From: an uncultured Desulfomonile sp.
GTDB taxonomy: Bacteria > Desulfobacterota > Desulfomonilia > Desulfomonilales > Desulfomonilaceae
Direction of reading: 5' to 3'
Assembly: GCA_903920415.1 (NCBI GenBank)
Contig: CAIXMD010000070.1
Coordinates: 1-5,208 of the forward strand
DNA: 5,208 nt
The translations under genes were made by a program, and so were the position numbers. The notes below the pieces were generated by a model that was not told the DNA's origin, searched no databases, and was given only the letters and a program-made list of their open reading frames with translations. This document shows positions 1 through 5,208 of the stretch, in pieces (positions within the stretch are counted from its first letter, which is position 1; each line of letters opens with the position of its first letter).

Positions 1-366
1 ACAATTAACCAGCTGGTCAGGAAAGGGCGTATGCAGGCCAGAAAAAAGACCTCGGCCCCAGCACTGACCAACTGTCCTCAGCGCAGGGGAGTTTGTGTGA
101 GAGTTTACACGACTACTCCTAAGAAACCGAATTCCGCGTTGAGGAAAGTCGCCAGGGTCCGTCTAACCAATGGATATGAAGTCACCTCCTATATCCCCGG
201 TATCGGTCACAACTTGCAGGAGCATTCAGTCGTCCTGATTCGAGGGGGGCGCGTTAAGGACCTCCCCGGAGTACGTTACCACATTATCAGAGGTGCTCAG
301 GACGCTTATGGAGTTCAAGACCGAAAGCAGGGGAGATCCAAATACGGCACAAAAAAGCCGAAATAA
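1..366 (+). CDS. rpsL: 30S ribosomal protein S12 (5' end outside window)
   Basis: S12 sits at the decoding centre of the 30S subunit and helps control tRNA-selection accuracy. The open frame runs from base 1 (TINQLVRKGR...) to TAA at 364-366. The family normally begins with Met plus one residue before TINQLV, so only about two codons are missing and the full protein would be about 123 aa, the usual length; the ATG at 31 is internal. The signature TTTPKKPNSALRKV and the loop GGRVKDLPGVRYH are present. In E. coli numbering with Met counted, Lys43, Lys88 and Pro91, where streptomycin resistance or dependence changes arise, are the wild-type residues, and Asp89, the RimO methylthiolation site in E. 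coli, is present. The C-terminus (RSKYGTKKPK) is normal. It is followed by an unusually long spacer before rpsG. Confidence 0.98.
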   Translation, partial: TINQLVRKGRMQARKKTSAPALTNCPQRRGVCVRVYTTTPKKPNSALRKVARVRLTNGYEVTSYIPGIGHNLQEHSVVLIRGGRVKDLPGVRYHIIRGAQDAYGVQDRKQGRSKYGTKKPK

Positions 367-375
367 TCCTCTCTT

Positions 376-389
376 GCCCTCCGGGGGGC
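376..389 (+). other. Short GC-rich hairpin after rpsL
   Basis: GCCCT (376-380) can pair with GGGGC (385-389), including one G-U pair, around a CCGG loop, starting 9 nt after the S12 stop codon. The sequence after it is TTCCTGTAAAG, with no T-tract, so it does not look like an intrinsic terminator. It may simply protect the rpsL 3' end or be chance. Confidence 0.3.
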
Positions 390-427
390 TTCCTGTAAAG
401 GCTTGAAACGGAAGGGAACACAGGAAC

Positions 428-441
428 CGGAGGAATTTCCG
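428..441 (+). other. Small hairpin containing a GGAGG sequence
   Basis: CGGAG (428-432) can pair with TTCCG (437-441), one G-U pair included, leaving a GAAT loop. The GGAGG at 429-433 resembles a Shine-Dalgarno sequence, but no ATG follows at a usable distance, so I do not assign a gene to it. Confidence 0.25.
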
Positions 442-484
442 AACCTAACGAATAGAGGATTGACCATAAAAGGATTCGGGTAAA

Positions 485-521
485 CCGTCGGGCACGACGG
501 GGTAGGTTCAGAAGCAGAACC
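485..521 (+). other. Two adjacent hairpins in the spacer
   Basis: CCGTCG (485-490) and CGACGG (495-500) form a perfect 6-bp stem around GGCA. Four bases on, GGTTC (505-509) and GAACC (517-521) form a perfect 5-bp stem around AGAAGCA. The second one ends at the edge of the GGAG sequence (522-525) that precedes the 531 mini-ORF, so folding could influence access to that site. Stems were found by eye; no energy was calculated. Confidence 0.4.
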
Positions 522-530
522 GGAGCTTAT

Positions 531-608
531 ATGCTTGAGGCGAATCAATTCGCCGCCGCTAGTCTGGACCTTTCCAACCTGAAAGCTGCGCGCAGCAGCC
601 TGTTCTGA
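531..608 (+). CDS. Possible 25-aa mini-ORF in the rpsL-rpsG spacer
   Basis: ATG at 531 opens a 25-codon frame ending in TGA at 606-608. It is preceded by GGAG (522-525) at a 5-nt spacing, a good ribosome binding site. The product begins MLEANQFAAASLDL and ends LKAARSSLF; it is Ala/Leu/Ser-rich, with no signal peptide or obvious membrane segment, and matches no family I recognise. Its codons (repeated GCC, CTG and AGC) look plausible for coding DNA. The same bases hold the 539-554 inverted repeat and part of the 570-596 pair, so they may instead be structured RNA. It could be a leader peptide or an unannotated small protein, but a 26-codon frame can easily arise by chance, so the call is tentative. 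Confidence 0.25.
   Translation: MLEANQFAAASLDLSNLKAARSSLF
539..554 (+). other. Perfect inverted repeat / hairpin
   Basis: GGCGAA (539-544) and TTCGCC (549-554) form a perfect 6-bp stem closed by a TCAA tetraloop. It lies inside the candidate mini-ORF at 531-608, just upstream of CGCTAGT (557-563). Confidence 0.45.
570..596 (+). other. Adjacent hairpin and 12-bp palindrome
   Basis: CTTTC (570-574) can pair with GAAAG (581-585) around a 6-nt loop, and it abuts the perfect 12-base palindrome GCTGCGCGCAGC (585-596). As RNA, the palindrome can form GCTG/CAGC with a CGCG loop. Base 585 would be shared, so the two stems would compete for it. No T-run follows, so this is not a terminator. Confidence 0.4.
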
Positions 609-630
609 GTTTTGCTTTAAGGATGAGTAT

Positions 631-657
631 ATGCGGCTATATTGGAGCGAAATCTGA
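631..657 (+). CDS. Possible 8-aa leader ORF overlapping the rpsG start
   Basis: ATG at 631 encodes MRLYWSEI and stops at TGA 655-657. The final A of the stop is the first base of the rpsG ATG, giving the TGATG arrangement typical of translational coupling. AAGGA (619-623) lies 7 nt before the ATG, a credible ribosome binding site. The rpsG GGAG at 644-647 lies inside this mini-ORF. A ribosome finishing here would be positioned to restart on rpsG, so it could act as a translated coupler or leader. Eight codons are too few to judge statistically and no homologue is known to me; chance is a real alternative. Confidence 0.25.
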   Translation: MRLYWSEI

Positions 658-1127
658 TGCCTAGAAAAGGGAAAGTGCCGAGAAGGGACGTCTTGCCAGA
701 TCCTAAATACCATAGCAAGCTTCTTTCCAAGTTCGTTCACGGGATTATGTGGCAAGGCAAGAAGTCCACGGCGGAAATCATCCTCTACGATGCTCTGGAC
801 ATCATTGCAGACAAAACTAGGGAAGACCCACTCAAAATCTTCGAGAGGGCCATAGAGAATTCAAAACCCGTCCTTGAGGTCCGATCGCGGCGTGTAGGCG
901 GCAGCACTTACCAGGTACCCGTTGAGATTCGACCGGAAAGGCGTCAGGCGTTGGCTATTCGATGGTTGATTCAATACGCTAGGGGGAGAGGCGAGAAGAG
1001 CATGAAAGAGAAATTGGCCTCGGAATTTCTTGATGCAGCATCCAACAAGGGAAGTTCGGTAAAGAAAAAGGAAGACACTCATAAGATGGCCGAAGCCAAT
1101 AAAGCCTTCGCACATTACCGGTGGTAA
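657..1127 (+). CDS. rpsG: 30S ribosomal protein S7
   Basis: S7 is a primary binder of the 16S rRNA 3' major domain, nucleates the 30S head and lies by the E-site tRNA. The product is 156 aa, a standard bacterial length. It starts MPRKGKVPRRDVLPDPKY, contains the GKKSTAE segment (34-40), the beta-hairpin region SRRVGGSTYQVPVE (77-90), the RPERRQALAIRWL stretch from 92, and ends in the conserved MAEANKAFAHYRW. ATG 657 is chosen because MPR is the family start and GGAG (644-647) lies 9 nt upstream; an in-frame TTG at 642 would place that site inside the gene. A small oddity is Trp-Gln at 32-33, where many S7 proteins have a Val/Leu-Asp pair before GKKS. The start is overlapped by a candidate 8-codon ORF, and fusA follows after 23 nt. 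Autoregulation through the upstream spacer is possible by analogy with E. coli. Confidence 0.98.
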   Translation: MPRKGKVPRRDVLPDPKYHSKLLSKFVHGIMWQGKKSTAEIILYDALDIIADKTREDPLKIFERAIENSKPVLEVRSRRVGGSTYQVPVEIRPERRQALAIRWLIQYARGRGEKSMKEKLASEFLDAASNKGSSVKKKEDTHKMAEANKAFAHYRW

Positions 1128-1150
1128 GGATTCAGGAAAGACTGATTTCC

Positions 1151-3250
1151 ATGTCAGGAGGCCCCCTATCAAGGACGAGAAATATAGGTATTATGGCGCA
1201 CATCGATGCGGGTAAAACTACGACCACTGAAAGGATTCTCTATTATACAGGGGTTTCCCATCGCATGGGCGAAGTGCATGACGGTAACGCTGTCATGGAT
1301 TGGATGGCTCAAGAACAGGAACGAGGCATCACCATAACTTCAGCGGCGACTGCCTGCCGGTGGAGGCATCACAAGATAAACTTAATCGATACCCCGGGCC
1401 ACGTTGACTTCACCATTGAGGTTGAGAGGTGCCTGCGGGTCTTGGACGGAGCAGTAGCAGTCTTTTGTGCCGTGGGAGGCGTGGAGCCCCAGTCTGAAAC
1501 TGTGTGGAAGCAGGCTGATCGTTATCAAATTCCAAGGATAGCTTTTATTAACAAAATGGACCGAACCGGAGCGGATTACCTTAGAGTTGTTGATATGATG
1601 AACACAAGACTACTTACAAAACCTGTTCTGCTTCAGATCCCCCTCGGGATTGAGGACAAATTCCGAGGCGTAATCGATTTGGTGAGCATGAGGTCCATAG
1701 TGTTTGACGAAGGCTCTATGGGAACCAATTTTGAATTGACTGAAATCCCCCCGGAATTCAAAGAGCAAGCAGAGTCTGCAAGAAAGCGACTATTAGAAAC
1801 CGTTTGCGAGTTGGATGATAATTTGTTAGAATTGTACCTTGAAGGCGATACTGATATTCCGACCGATCTGCTTTACGGGACAATTCGTAATGCTACCCTC
1901 GGACTCAAGATTACGCCGGTCCTTATAGGATCAGCCTTCAAGAATAAAGGAATACAGCAGCTCCTCGACGCGATAGTGGATTTCCTCCCCTCCCCATTGG
2001 ATGTCCCGCCTGTCCAAGGGAAAAATTCAAAGGGCATGGCTGTCGACCGAGATGTAGATGGCCCTTTAGCGGCACTAGCTTTTAAGGTGATGAACGATCC
2101 TTACACAGGAAACCTCACTTTCCTGAGGATTTATTCAGGGACACTCTTGGCAGGGTCTGGGGTTTACAACTCGACTGCCGACAAAAAAGAGCGCATAGGG
2201 CGTCTGCTTAAGATGCACGCCAATCAGAGAGAAGATATAAAAGAAGCTTTGGCGGGTGACATAATTGCTGCGGTAGGGCTCAAGTATACGAGGACCGGTG
2301 ACACCTTGTCCGACGGTGATCACCCACTGATACTCGAATCCATGGATTTTCCCGAACCGGTCATCTCCATCGCATTGTATCCAAAGACCCGAGACGAGGT
2401 TGACAAGCTCTCTCGATCATTAGGTCGGTTATTGAGAGAAGACCCTTCCTTGAAGGTGAGAGTCGATCGTGAAACAGGCCAGACAATATTGTCGGGAATG
2501 GGTGAACTCCATCTTGAAATAGTAGTAGACCGCCTCCTTCGCGAATTTCAGATTGAAGCAATTGTAGGAGAGCCGCAAGTCGCTTTCCGTGAAACTCTCT
2601 CACGTCCCATCACTACCCATTACAGGCATGTGAAACAAACCGGCGGCAAGGGGCAATTTGCTGAAGTGGTTCTTATAGTTGAGCCTATGAGTCGCGGTGC
2701 AGGGCTGGTATTCGAAGATAAAATAACCGGTGGGGCAATTCCTAAAGAGTTTATCAAACCGGTAGAGGAAGGCATCCGTAGCGCCATGGAAGCTGGGACC
2801 CTAGCAGGGTATCCCGTGGTTGATGTCAAGGTGTGTCTTTCTGACGGCAAATTTCACGAAGTGGATTCGTCGGAGATGGCCTTCAGGATGGCGGGCTACA
2901 TGGCCTTCAAGGAGGCTTCCAAGAAGTGTGGTCCGATCCTTCTGGAGCCCATTATGGATGTGGAAGTTGTTACTCCCGGAGAGTTCCTGGGAGATGTGCT
3001 CGGCGATCTCACATCGAGACGCGGAAAGATCTTAGGAATGGAGAGCCGATCTGGAACTCAAACAGTAGGCGTGCGAGTGCCGCTGGCCAGAATGTTCGGC
3101 TATGCCACCGACCTTAGAAGCCGGACGCAAGGGCGTGCAACATTTACCATGCAATTTTCTCATTATGAACCAGCGCCCCACTCCGTTACGGAAAAAGTGG
3201 TCGCAGACTTTAGACAATCTGGAGGAGTCCATGGGCAAGGCGAAGTTTGA
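1151..3250 (+). CDS. fusA: Translation elongation factor G
   Basis: EF-G is the cytosolic GTPase that drives tRNA-mRNA translocation and, with RRF, ribosome recycling. The product is 699 aa, within the family range. G motifs are complete: P-loop AHIDAGKTT (16-24), RGITI (58-62), DTPGH with catalytic His84 (80-84), NKMD (134-137) and GSAFKNKG (from 260). Domains II and III follow (about 300-480), then domain IV with the tip-region sequence HEVDSSEMAF (from 569), and domain V with a VVTPGEFLGDVLGDL stretch (from about 605). ATG 1151 is chosen because MSGGPLSRTRNIGI aligns with normal EF-G starts and AGGAAAG (1134-1140) precedes it by 10 nt; an in-frame GTG at 1121 would overlap rpsG and add ten unusual residues. 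The usual EF-G end, near VVADFR, is followed by about 11 extra residues (QSGGVHGQGEV) that read through the tuf ribosome binding site and start, giving a 20-nt overlap. Confidence 0.98.
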   Translation: MSGGPLSRTRNIGIMAHIDAGKTTTTERILYYTGVSHRMGEVHDGNAVMDWMAQEQERGITITSAATACRWRHHKINLIDTPGHVDFTIEVERCLRVLDGAVAVFCAVGGVEPQSETVWKQADRYQIPRIAFINKMDRTGADYLRVVDMMNTRLLTKPVLLQIPLGIEDKFRGVIDLVSMRSIVFDEGSMGTNFELTEIPPEFKEQAESARKRLLETVCELDDNLLELYLEGDTDIPTDLLYGTIRNATLGLKITPVLIGSAFKNKGIQQLLDAIVDFLPSPLDVPPVQGKNSKGMAVDRDVDGPLAALAFKVMNDPYTGNLTFLRIYSGTLLAGSGVYNSTADKKERIGRLLKMHANQREDIKEALAGDIIAAVGLKYTRTGDTLSDGDHPLILESMDFPEPVISIALYPKTRDEVDKLSRSLGRLLREDPSLKVRVDRETGQTILSGMGELHLEIVVDRLLREFQIEAIVGEPQVAFRETLSRPITTHYRHVKQTGGKGQFAEVVLIVEPMSRGAGLVFEDKITGGAIPKEFIKPVEEGIRSAMEAGTLAGYPVVDVKVCLSDGKFHEVDSSEMAFRMAGYMAFKEASKKCGPILLEPIMDVEVVTPGEFLGDVLGDLTSRRGKILGMESRSGTQTVGVRVPLARMFGYATDLRSRTQGRATFTMQFSHYEPAPHSVTEKVVADFRQSGGVHGQGEV
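3221..3225 (+). promoter_or_regulatory. tuf ribosome binding site inside fusA
   Basis: GGAGG lies 5 nt before the tuf ATG at 3231 and within the last codons of fusA (coding Gly-Gly). It fixes the tuf start and means that ribosomes completing fusA pass through the tuf initiation region, which should couple translation of the two genes. Confidence 0.8.
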
Positions 3251-4424
3251 GCGTACGAAGCCACACGTGAACGTAGGGACGATAGGACACATAGATCACG
3301 GCAAGACTACTTTGACGGCGGCAATTACGCGGATATTGTCGAAGAAGGGGATGGCGGAGTATGTGCCGTTCGAGGAGATAGACAAGGCTCCTGAGGAGAA
3401 GGAGCGGGGGATCACCATAGCTACGGCTCACGTGGAATATCAGACATTGAAACGGCACTATGCGCACGTGGATTGTCCGGGTCATGCGGACTATATCAAG
3501 AACATGATAACGGGAGCGGCGCAGATGGACGGTGCCATATTGGTGGTTGGCGCCAATGATGGGCCGATGCCGCAGACCCGGGAGCACATTCTATTGGCTC
3601 GTCAGGTTGGGGTACCGTATGTAGTGGTATTTCTGAACAAGGTTGACATGGTGGATGATCCTGAACTGATAGAGTTGGTGGAGTTGGAGCTTAGGGAGTT
3701 ATTGAGTTCATATGATTTCCCTGGAGAAGACATACCGATTGTTAGGGGCAGTGCATTGAAGGCATTGGAGTCTGGAGATCCTAATAATCCTGATGCGACG
3801 TGCATAATGGAGTTGATGGATGCGGTGGATTCATACATTCCTGTACCGATAAGGGAGACGGACAAGCCGTTTTTGATGCCGGTTGAGGATGTTTTCAGCA
3901 TATCTGGACGAGGGACGGTGGTAACGGGCAGGGTCGAGCGAGGTCAGGTGAAGGTGAATGAAGAGGTGGAGATCGTAGGGATTCGAGAGACCCGCAAGAC
4001 GGTATGTACTGGGGTGGAGATGTTCCGTAAGGTATTGGATTCGGGTCAGGCTGGAGACAATGTCGGGTTATTGTTGCGGGGCATCAAGCGAGACGATGTG
4101 GAGCGAGGACAGGTGGTGGCTCATCCAGGGTCGATAACGCCTCATACGCGGTTCAAGGCTGAGACGTACATATTGAGTAAAGAGGAAGGTGGGCGTCACA
4201 CGCCTTTTTTCAATGGATACCGGCCGCAGTTTTACTTCCGTACTACGGATGTGACGGGAGTGATAACGCTTCCCGAGGGAGTAGAAATGGTGATGCCCGG
4301 TGATAATGTTTCCCTTGAGGGCAAACTTATAACGCCCATAGCCATGGAGAAAGAACTCCGATTCGCCATCAGGGAAGGCGGTCGAACTGTCGGCGCTGGT
4401 GTCGTCTCTGAAATCTTAGAATAA
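3231..4424 (+). CDS. tuf: Translation elongation factor Tu
   Basis: EF-Tu is the GTPase that carries aminoacyl-tRNA to the ribosomal A site. The product is 397 aa, standard length. It begins MGKAKFERTKPHVN and has GHIDHGKT (19-26), RGITI (59-63), DCPGH (81-85) with catalytic His85, NKVD (136-139) and GSALKALE (173-180), then domains II and III with GRGTVVTGRVERG and the highly conserved RPQFYFRTTDVTG (about 331-343). It ends in GRTVGAGVVSEILE. Gly at position 2 replaces the commoner Ala. The frame stays open upstream to 3102 but that part is fusA sequence. Codon use is strikingly uneven: in residues 1-346, 16 of 22 Leu codons are TTG with no CTC, and none of 20 Pro codons is CCC; in residues 347-397 no Leu codon is TTG and all three Pro codons are CCC, as is common in fusA. 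The 5' part may therefore come from a different source than the tail. Many bacteria carry two tuf copies; whether this one does cannot be seen here. Confidence 0.98.
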   Translation: MGKAKFERTKPHVNVGTIGHIDHGKTTLTAAITRILSKKGMAEYVPFEEIDKAPEEKERGITIATAHVEYQTLKRHYAHVDCPGHADYIKNMITGAAQMDGAILVVGANDGPMPQTREHILLARQVGVPYVVVFLNKVDMVDDPELIELVELELRELLSSYDFPGEDIPIVRGSALKALESGDPNNPDATCIMELMDAVDSYIPVPIRETDKPFLMPVEDVFSISGRGTVVTGRVERGQVKVNEEVEIVGIRETRKTVCTGVEMFRKVLDSGQAGDNVGLLLRGIKRDDVERGQVVAHPGSITPHTRFKAETYILSKEEGGRHTPFFNGYRPQFYFRTTDVTGVITLPEGVEMVMPGDNVSLEGKLITPIAMEKELRFAIREGGRTVGAGVVSEILE

Positions 4425-4453
4425 TCCGCTACGTGCCTTTTAAGGATTCAAGC

Positions 4454-4768
4454 ATGGATATGCACGCACTTAAGATACGAATCAGATTAAAAGCCTACGA
4501 CCATAAGCTATTGGACCAGTCGGTGGCTGAGATAGTCGACACGGCTTGGCGAACCGGGGCTAAGGTTGTCGGTCCAATTCCTCTTCCGACACGTATACAT
4601 AAGTATTGTGTGCTCAGGTCCCCGCATATCGATAAGAAATCGCGGGAACAGTTTGAAATTCGTGTTCACAAGAGGTTGCTGGACATCGTAGAACCCACAC
4701 AGCACACACTCGACGCACTGATGAAGTTGGATCTCTCCCCGGGTGTCGATGTTGAAATTAAGGCTTAG
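4454..4768 (+). CDS. rpsJ: 30S ribosomal protein S10 (NusE)
   Basis: S10 is a 30S head protein which, as NusE, also joins NusB and NusG in transcription antitermination and transcription-translation coupling. The product is 104 aa (family about 102-105). It contains KIRIRLKAYDHKLLDQSVAEIV, shown here only as a landmark starting at residue 7, then GPIPLPTR (40-47), the long-loop sequence SPHIDKKSREQFEIR (from 56) and the C-terminal DIVEPT...LDLSPGVDVEI. ATG 4454 is preferred because AAGGA (4442-4446) lies 7 nt upstream; ATG 4460 is also in frame and would give 102 aa. A GTG at 4433 would place that site inside the gene. Residue 59 is Ile where E. coli has Val57, a site linked to tetracycline susceptibility when mutated; this looks like natural variation. 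The gene lies 29 nt after tuf and opens the S10 operon, apparently fused to the str operon. Confidence 0.97.
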   Translation: MDMHALKIRIRLKAYDHKLLDQSVAEIVDTAWRTGAKVVGPIPLPTRIHKYCVLRSPHIDKKSREQFEIRVHKRLLDIVEPTQHTLDALMKLDLSPGVDVEIKA

Positions 4769-4802
4769 TAGTGTACGTGTACCGGGTCTCTAGGAGTTGC
4801 TC

Positions 4803-5208
4803 ATGATTCAAGGAATGGTTGGAAGAAAGCTCGGAATGGTCCAGGTCTTCAATGACTCTGGTCATGCTATCGGCGTGACTGTTGTTGAAGCTGGTCCATG
4901 CACTGTGATCAAAAAGACAACACAATCCAAGATACAACTCGGTTACGGGCCGACAAAGGAAAGCAAGCTCTCTAAGCCGGTTCTCGGCCAATTCATGAAA
5001 GCCGGTGTGGGTGCTTTTTCCATATTAAAAGAATTTTGGGCCGATGATCCAGATTCTCTTGAAATAGGCCAGGAGTTCAGGGCAGATATATTTAGCCCAG
5101 GCGAGACAGTCAAGGTAGTCGGTACAAGCAAGGGCAAAGGCTTTGCAGGTGTAATTAAGAGGTGGAATTTTAGCGGTGGCCCTGGTTCCCACGGATCCCG
5201 TTCTCATA
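4803..5208 (+). CDS. rplC: 50S ribosomal protein L3 (3' end outside window)
   Basis: L3 is an early-assembly 50S protein that binds 23S rRNA near its 3' end and extends a loop towards the peptidyl-transferase centre. The first 135 codons are visible, out of roughly 205-215 for the family. The N-terminus MIQGMVGRKLGMVQVF matches the family, as do VTVVEAGPCTV, VVGTSKGKGFAGVIKRWNF and the start of the GGPGSHGSRS extension loop at the window edge. ATG 4803 is chosen because AGGAG (4792-4796) lies 6 nt upstream; an internal ATG at 4815 would remove conserved residues. One oddity is that the segment between the IKKT and QLGYG motifs is only about 5 residues, where many L3 proteins have about nine (a DGY-containing loop). 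The gene follows rpsJ after 34 nt, the usual S10-operon order. Confidence 0.97.
   Translation, partial: MIQGMVGRKLGMVQVFNDSGHAIGVTVVEAGPCTVIKKTTQSKIQLGYGPTKESKLSKPVLGQFMKAGVGAFSILKEFWADDPDSLEIGQEFRADIFSPGETVKVVGTSKGKGFAGVIKRWNFSGGPGSHGSRSH

Larger units (their letters stand above)
367..656 (+). promoter_or_regulatory. Long structured rpsL-rpsG intercistronic spacer
   Basis: This 290-nt stretch separates the S12 stop from the S7 start; in many str operons this gap is some tens of bases to about a hundred. Visible here are at least six short inverted repeats (376-389, 428-441, 485-500, 505-521, 539-554, 570-596), two mini-ORFs with Shine-Dalgarno-like sequences (531-608 and 631-657), and a GGAG ribosome binding site for rpsG at 644-647. 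In E. coli, S7 represses its own synthesis by binding the rpsL-rpsG spacer; a similar role here is inference from position only. I recognised no known riboswitch, tRNA or promoter. Few stop codons occur on either strand, which makes long spurious ORFs. Confidence 0.5.

Noticed and set aside
70..285. Streptomycin-resistance changes in S12
   Set aside because: Lys43, Lys88 and Pro91 are all the wild-type residues, so the sequence gives no sign of target-site resistance.
376..400. rpsL-distal intrinsic terminator
   Set aside because: The stem is short and followed by TTCCTGTAAAG with no T-tract.
460..488. TTGACC at 460-465 as a -35 box for a promoter internal to the spacer
   Set aside because: At 17-nt spacing the -10 position reads AACCGT, which does not resemble TATAAT; other TATA-like strings (527-532, 638-643) lack a matching -35 box.
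642..657. TTG 642 as an upstream start for S7
   Set aside because: It would put the GGAG site inside the gene and add five residues not found in the family; ATG 657 gives the canonical MPR start.
623..664. 13-codon ORF from ATG 623 to TAG 664, overlapping the rpsG start
   Set aside because: Its only purine-rich upstream sequence (AAGG, 619-622) abuts the ATG, too close to act as a ribosome binding site; the 631 start is better placed.
315..755. 146-codon open frame on the minus strand across the rpsL-rpsG spacer
   Set aside because: It overlaps the 3' end of rpsL and the 5' end of rpsG antisense, shows no recognisable family and no good ribosome binding site, and its length follows from scarce stop trinucleotides in the spacer.
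1121..1150. GTG 1121 as an upstream start for EF-G
   Set aside because: It overlaps the last rpsG codons and adds ten residues not seen in EF-G; ATG 1151 has a ribosome binding site and a family-like N-terminus.
3102..3230. N-terminal extension of EF-Tu from 3102
   Set aside because: These 43 codons are an out-of-frame reading of fusA; ATG 3231 has a strong GGAGG and gives the canonical EF-Tu start.
4433..4453. GTG 4433 as the S10 start
   Set aside because: No ribosome binding site precedes it and the extra residues are not part of the family; AAGGA supports ATG 4454.

Overview
This window is the junction of the bacterial str and S10 ribosomal-protein operons, read entirely on the + strand: rpsL (S12, 5' end cut by the window) - rpsG (S7) - fusA (EF-G) - tuf (EF-Tu) - rpsJ (S10) - rplC (L3, 3' end cut by the window). 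All six are intact in frame apart from the two edge truncations. The order, protein lengths and motifs are clearly bacterial. Base composition looks moderate, near half G+C by eye. The protein sequences look most like Desulfobacterota ('deltaproteobacteria') or a neighbouring phylum, but that is an impression from memory and the rank is uncertain.

Layout. 1-366 is the S12 body. 367-656 is an unusually long (290 nt) rpsL-rpsG spacer with several short inverted repeats and two possible mini-ORFs, at 531-608 and 631-657; the second ends in a TGATG overlap with the S7 start. 657-1127 is rpsG. After 23 nt comes fusA (1151-3250), whose last 20 nt overlap the start of tuf (3231-4424). After 29 nt comes rpsJ (4454-4768), and after 34 nt rplC (4803 to the edge). 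No convincing promoter or intrinsic terminator was seen, so the genes are probably co-transcribed from upstream of the window.

Function. S12, S7 and S10 are small-subunit proteins (decoding centre, 3' head nucleation, head/NusE), and L3 is an early-assembly large-subunit protein. EF-Tu delivers aminoacyl-tRNA and EF-G drives translocation. Together the block encodes translation machinery that is normally growth-rate regulated.

The most unusual points are two. (1) tuf is a mosaic: residues 1 to about 346 use a G/T-ending codon set with no CCC or CTC codons, while the last 51 codons return to fusA-like usage. This change, together with the fusA C-terminal run-on into tuf, suggests recombination, gene conversion or an assembly chimera. 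(2) The long structured rpsL-rpsG spacer with its mini-ORFs is a candidate site of translational control of S7. I found no mobile element, CRISPR array, tRNA or rRNA gene, and no wholly new gene system.
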